Shown piece after piece: positions 20,742-20,817 of a stretch of DNA of 20,817 bases (position 1 is the first letter of the stretch; each line of letters starts with the position of its first letter). The stretch is taken from the NCBI GenBank assembly GCA_023440975.1, contig JAEZRD010000001.1, positions 1 to 20,817 on the forward strand. Reading direction: 5' to 3'. Made by a program: the position numbers and the translations under genes. The notes under the pieces are model-generated. The model did no database searches. It saw only the letters and a list, made by a program, of their open reading frames with translations, and was not told the DNA's origin. This DNA is from Methanobacteriota archaeon. Its GTDB lineage: Archaea; Methanobacteriota; Methanobacteria; Methanobacteriales; Methanobacteriaceae.

Positions 20742-20817
20742 ATCTTTGTCCTCTTTGCCAATGGTTTTTAGCTAATTTTTTATTTTTAGCAGTACCCTTT
20801 CGGTATTTACCTAATTT
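20740..20817 (-). CDS. rpl15e: Probable C-terminal end of 50S ribosomal protein L15e (partial)
   Basis: The last 25 codons of a very basic protein, reading KLGKYRKGTAKNKKLAKNHW then QRGQR and a TAA stop; the rest lies beyond the right edge. Strong positive charge and position, upstream of the COG1325-Rpp30-Pop5 genes where euryarchaea carry L15e, make this the best call. The visible tail alone is not diagnostic, so another basic ribosomal protein cannot be ruled out. Confidence 0.55.
   Translation of the reverse strand, partial: KLGKYRKGTAKNKKLAKNHWQRGQR

Overview
The window is very AT-rich, and all informational genes are archaeal: exosome Rrp4/Rrp41/Rrp42, archaeal RNase P proteins, the 20S proteasome alpha subunit, L37Ae, RpoP, prefoldin beta and KEOPS Pcc1. 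Promoters carry TATA boxes of the TTTATATA type, and ribosome-binding sites resemble AGGTGAT/AGGAGG. Gene order, nitrogen control and base composition fit a Methanobacteriales methanogen, most likely Methanosphaera (inferred from gene content; no search was run).

Left part (1-2300, minus strand): an ammonium-uptake module, amt - glnK - second amt (truncated by the window edge). Each amt gene has its own promoter, with a GGAA-N6-TTCC palindrome at identical distance from the TATA box. This is the operator form of the archaeal nitrogen repressor NrpR. An A-rich spacer and a small asparagine/threonine/serine-rich exported protein (plus strand) follow.

3191-6388 (plus strand) is a compact operon: XRE-cupin regulator, two tandem hot-dog thioesterase-like paralogs and an AMP-forming acyl-CoA synthetase. 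A perfect 6-6-6 inverted repeat lies upstream and could be the regulator's own site.

6626-11342 is a mixed metabolic stretch: a cation diffusion facilitator, a PfkB sugar kinase and PLP synthase PdxS (all minus); an unlisted 59-residue membrane protein (plus, 9609-9788); an 84-residue unknown; and a HisA-related protein paired with a DGC-type zinc-binding protein. The 327-bp spacer upstream of that pair contains a promoter and stacked hairpins that could be a leader or small RNA.

11670-20817 (all minus strand) is the archaeal exosome/proteasome/ribosome 'superoperon', read right to left: L15e (partial) - COG1325 RNA-binding protein - Rpp30 - Pop5 - PsmA - SBDS - Rrp4 - Rrp41 - Rrp42 - L37Ae - RpoP - Brix - Pcc1 - prefoldin beta - DUF3194-like. 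The gene order is conserved, but hairpin-plus-U-tract terminators and internal promoters appear to cut it into several transcription units. The most striking points are two essential genes with no ATG/GTG/TTG start in a usable place. rrp41 appears to start at ATT and rpoP at CTG, each behind a good Shine-Dalgarno sequence. Also notable are a recurrent class of terminator-like hairpins folded over or beside stop codons, and a long acidic tail on Rrp4.
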